From: Paraburkholderia sp. FT54
GTDB lineage: Bacteria; Pseudomonadota; Gammaproteobacteria; Burkholderiales; Burkholderiaceae
Direction of reading: 5' to 3'
Assembly (NCBI RefSeq): GCF_031585635.1
Contig: NZ_CP134196.1
Coordinates: 2,170,001 to 2,234,000 of the forward strand
DNA length: 64,000 bases
Below, one piece after another: positions 63,550 through 64,000 of this stretch. Position 1 is the first letter of the stretch; every line of letters begins with the position of its first letter. Below the pieces are notes generated by a model. It searched no databases. It worked only from the letters and a program-made list of their open reading frames with translations, and was not told where the DNA came from. The translations under genes and the position numbers were made by a program.

Positions 63550-64000
63550 CTACGTCATCGCATAGGTCCGTTCGAGTACGGCGAGCGTCGCCTCGCGCAG
63601 CTTGCGGGCGCGCTCCACAGCGGGCGCGCTTTTAGCCCACTGCCGGGTCGGCACTTCGATACTGATCGGCAGATGATCCGGCAGTGCGCGCAGAATGCCG
63701 CCAAGGTCGATGCCGCCCTCGCCCGGAATCAGACGCTCGCAACGCGCCTGATACAGCAACGTGTCGAGGTCGGCGGGACGCTCGGCCGGCGCGTCGCAAA
63801 ACTGCACGTAGCCGAAATACTCGCGTGGCAACGCTCGCAATGCGTCGGCCGACGAACCCGCGCGGTCGAAGTGAATCGGATCGACGATCAGGCCGGTATT
63901 GCGCCGCGCCGCCGCCTTGACAATACGCGCGCCTTGCGTGATGTCCTTCACGTCGGTCCACGGCATCGGTTCGAGCGAAGGCGACAGGCCGAGCGGCGCG
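63550..64000 (-). CDS. Sugar phosphate isomerase/epimerase family protein (N-terminus beyond window)
   Basis: The C-terminal ~150 residues of an AP-endonuclease-2-like TIM-barrel protein. Visible parts are EPMPWTDVKDITQGARIV, GLIVDPIHFDRAGS, GYVQFCDAPAERP and IPGEGGIDLGGILRALP. The family includes IolE/IolI, hydroxypyruvate isomerase and 3-dehydroshikimate dehydratase-like enzymes. Beside an AAHS transporter and IclR regulator, a dehydroshikimate or inositol role is possible. The frame runs off the right edge. Confidence 0.85.
   Translation of the reverse strand, partial: APLGLSPSLEPMPWTDVKDITQGARIVKAAARRNTGLIVDPIHFDRAGSSADALRALPREYFGYVQFCDAPAERPADLDTLLYQARCERLIPGEGGIDLGGILRALPDHLPISIEVPTRQWAKSAPAVERARKLREATLAVLERTYAMT

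Overview
The window is GC-rich (about 62-65 %) chromosomal DNA from a beta-proteobacterium, most likely Burkholderia or Paraburkholderia. Evidence: Burkholderia-type chemoreceptors, regulators and small conserved proteins; an E. coli-like LexA box; an ESPR-type trimeric autotransporter; and aromatic-acid and oxalate catabolism genes. No rRNA, tRNA, CRISPR array, IS element or prophage was recognised.

1-11.2 kb: a phosphoenolpyruvate mutase cut by the left edge, a Cache-type chemoreceptor, a decayed TRIC-channel gene, an FtsI-like transpeptidase outside any dcw cluster, a diguanylate cyclase, a DsbA-fold isomerase, an unknown 122-aa protein just behind a perfect SOS box, two LysE-type exporters, a YigZ/IMPACT protein and a small lipoprotein.

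11.2-25.9 kb: one long minus-strand exopolysaccharide cluster. In order of transcription: WcaJ-type initiating transferase, Wza, Wzb, Wzc, WecB, WecC, Wzx flippase, GT25, Wzy/ligase, GT4, a secreted polysaccharide-lyase-like protein, a WecG/TagA transferase and a hexapeptide acetyltransferase. It predicts a Wzx/Wzy polymer that starts on Glc-1-P and contains ManNAcA.

26.2-39.9 kb: an oxalate/formate-centred region. It holds a ketopantoate-reductase-like enzyme, an OxlT-type MFS-LysR-aldehyde dehydrogenase operon, a CbbR-like LysR, a 101-aa unknown protein, a truncated pntB, a FAH-family hydrolase, formyl-CoA transferase, an FCD-type GntR regulator with three operator-like sites, and an OFA transporter with its 42-aa small subunit. 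No oxalyl-CoA decarboxylase is in the window. Three promoters here share one motif at one fixed spacing.

39.9-64 kb: a 1.2-kaa trimeric autotransporter, an RsbRD-like sensor kinase, a DUF3830 protein, AraC and LuxR-solo regulators (the latter behind a 34-aa ORF), an ABC-2 exporter, a glycine-rich secreted protein, a tannase/feruloyl esterase overlapping an OpgC acyltransferase, an acyltransferase-3 protein, a TauE/SafE transporter, a divergent FtsH-like protease, regulator and transporter relics, and an IclR-AAHS transporter-sugar isomerase group that runs off the right edge.
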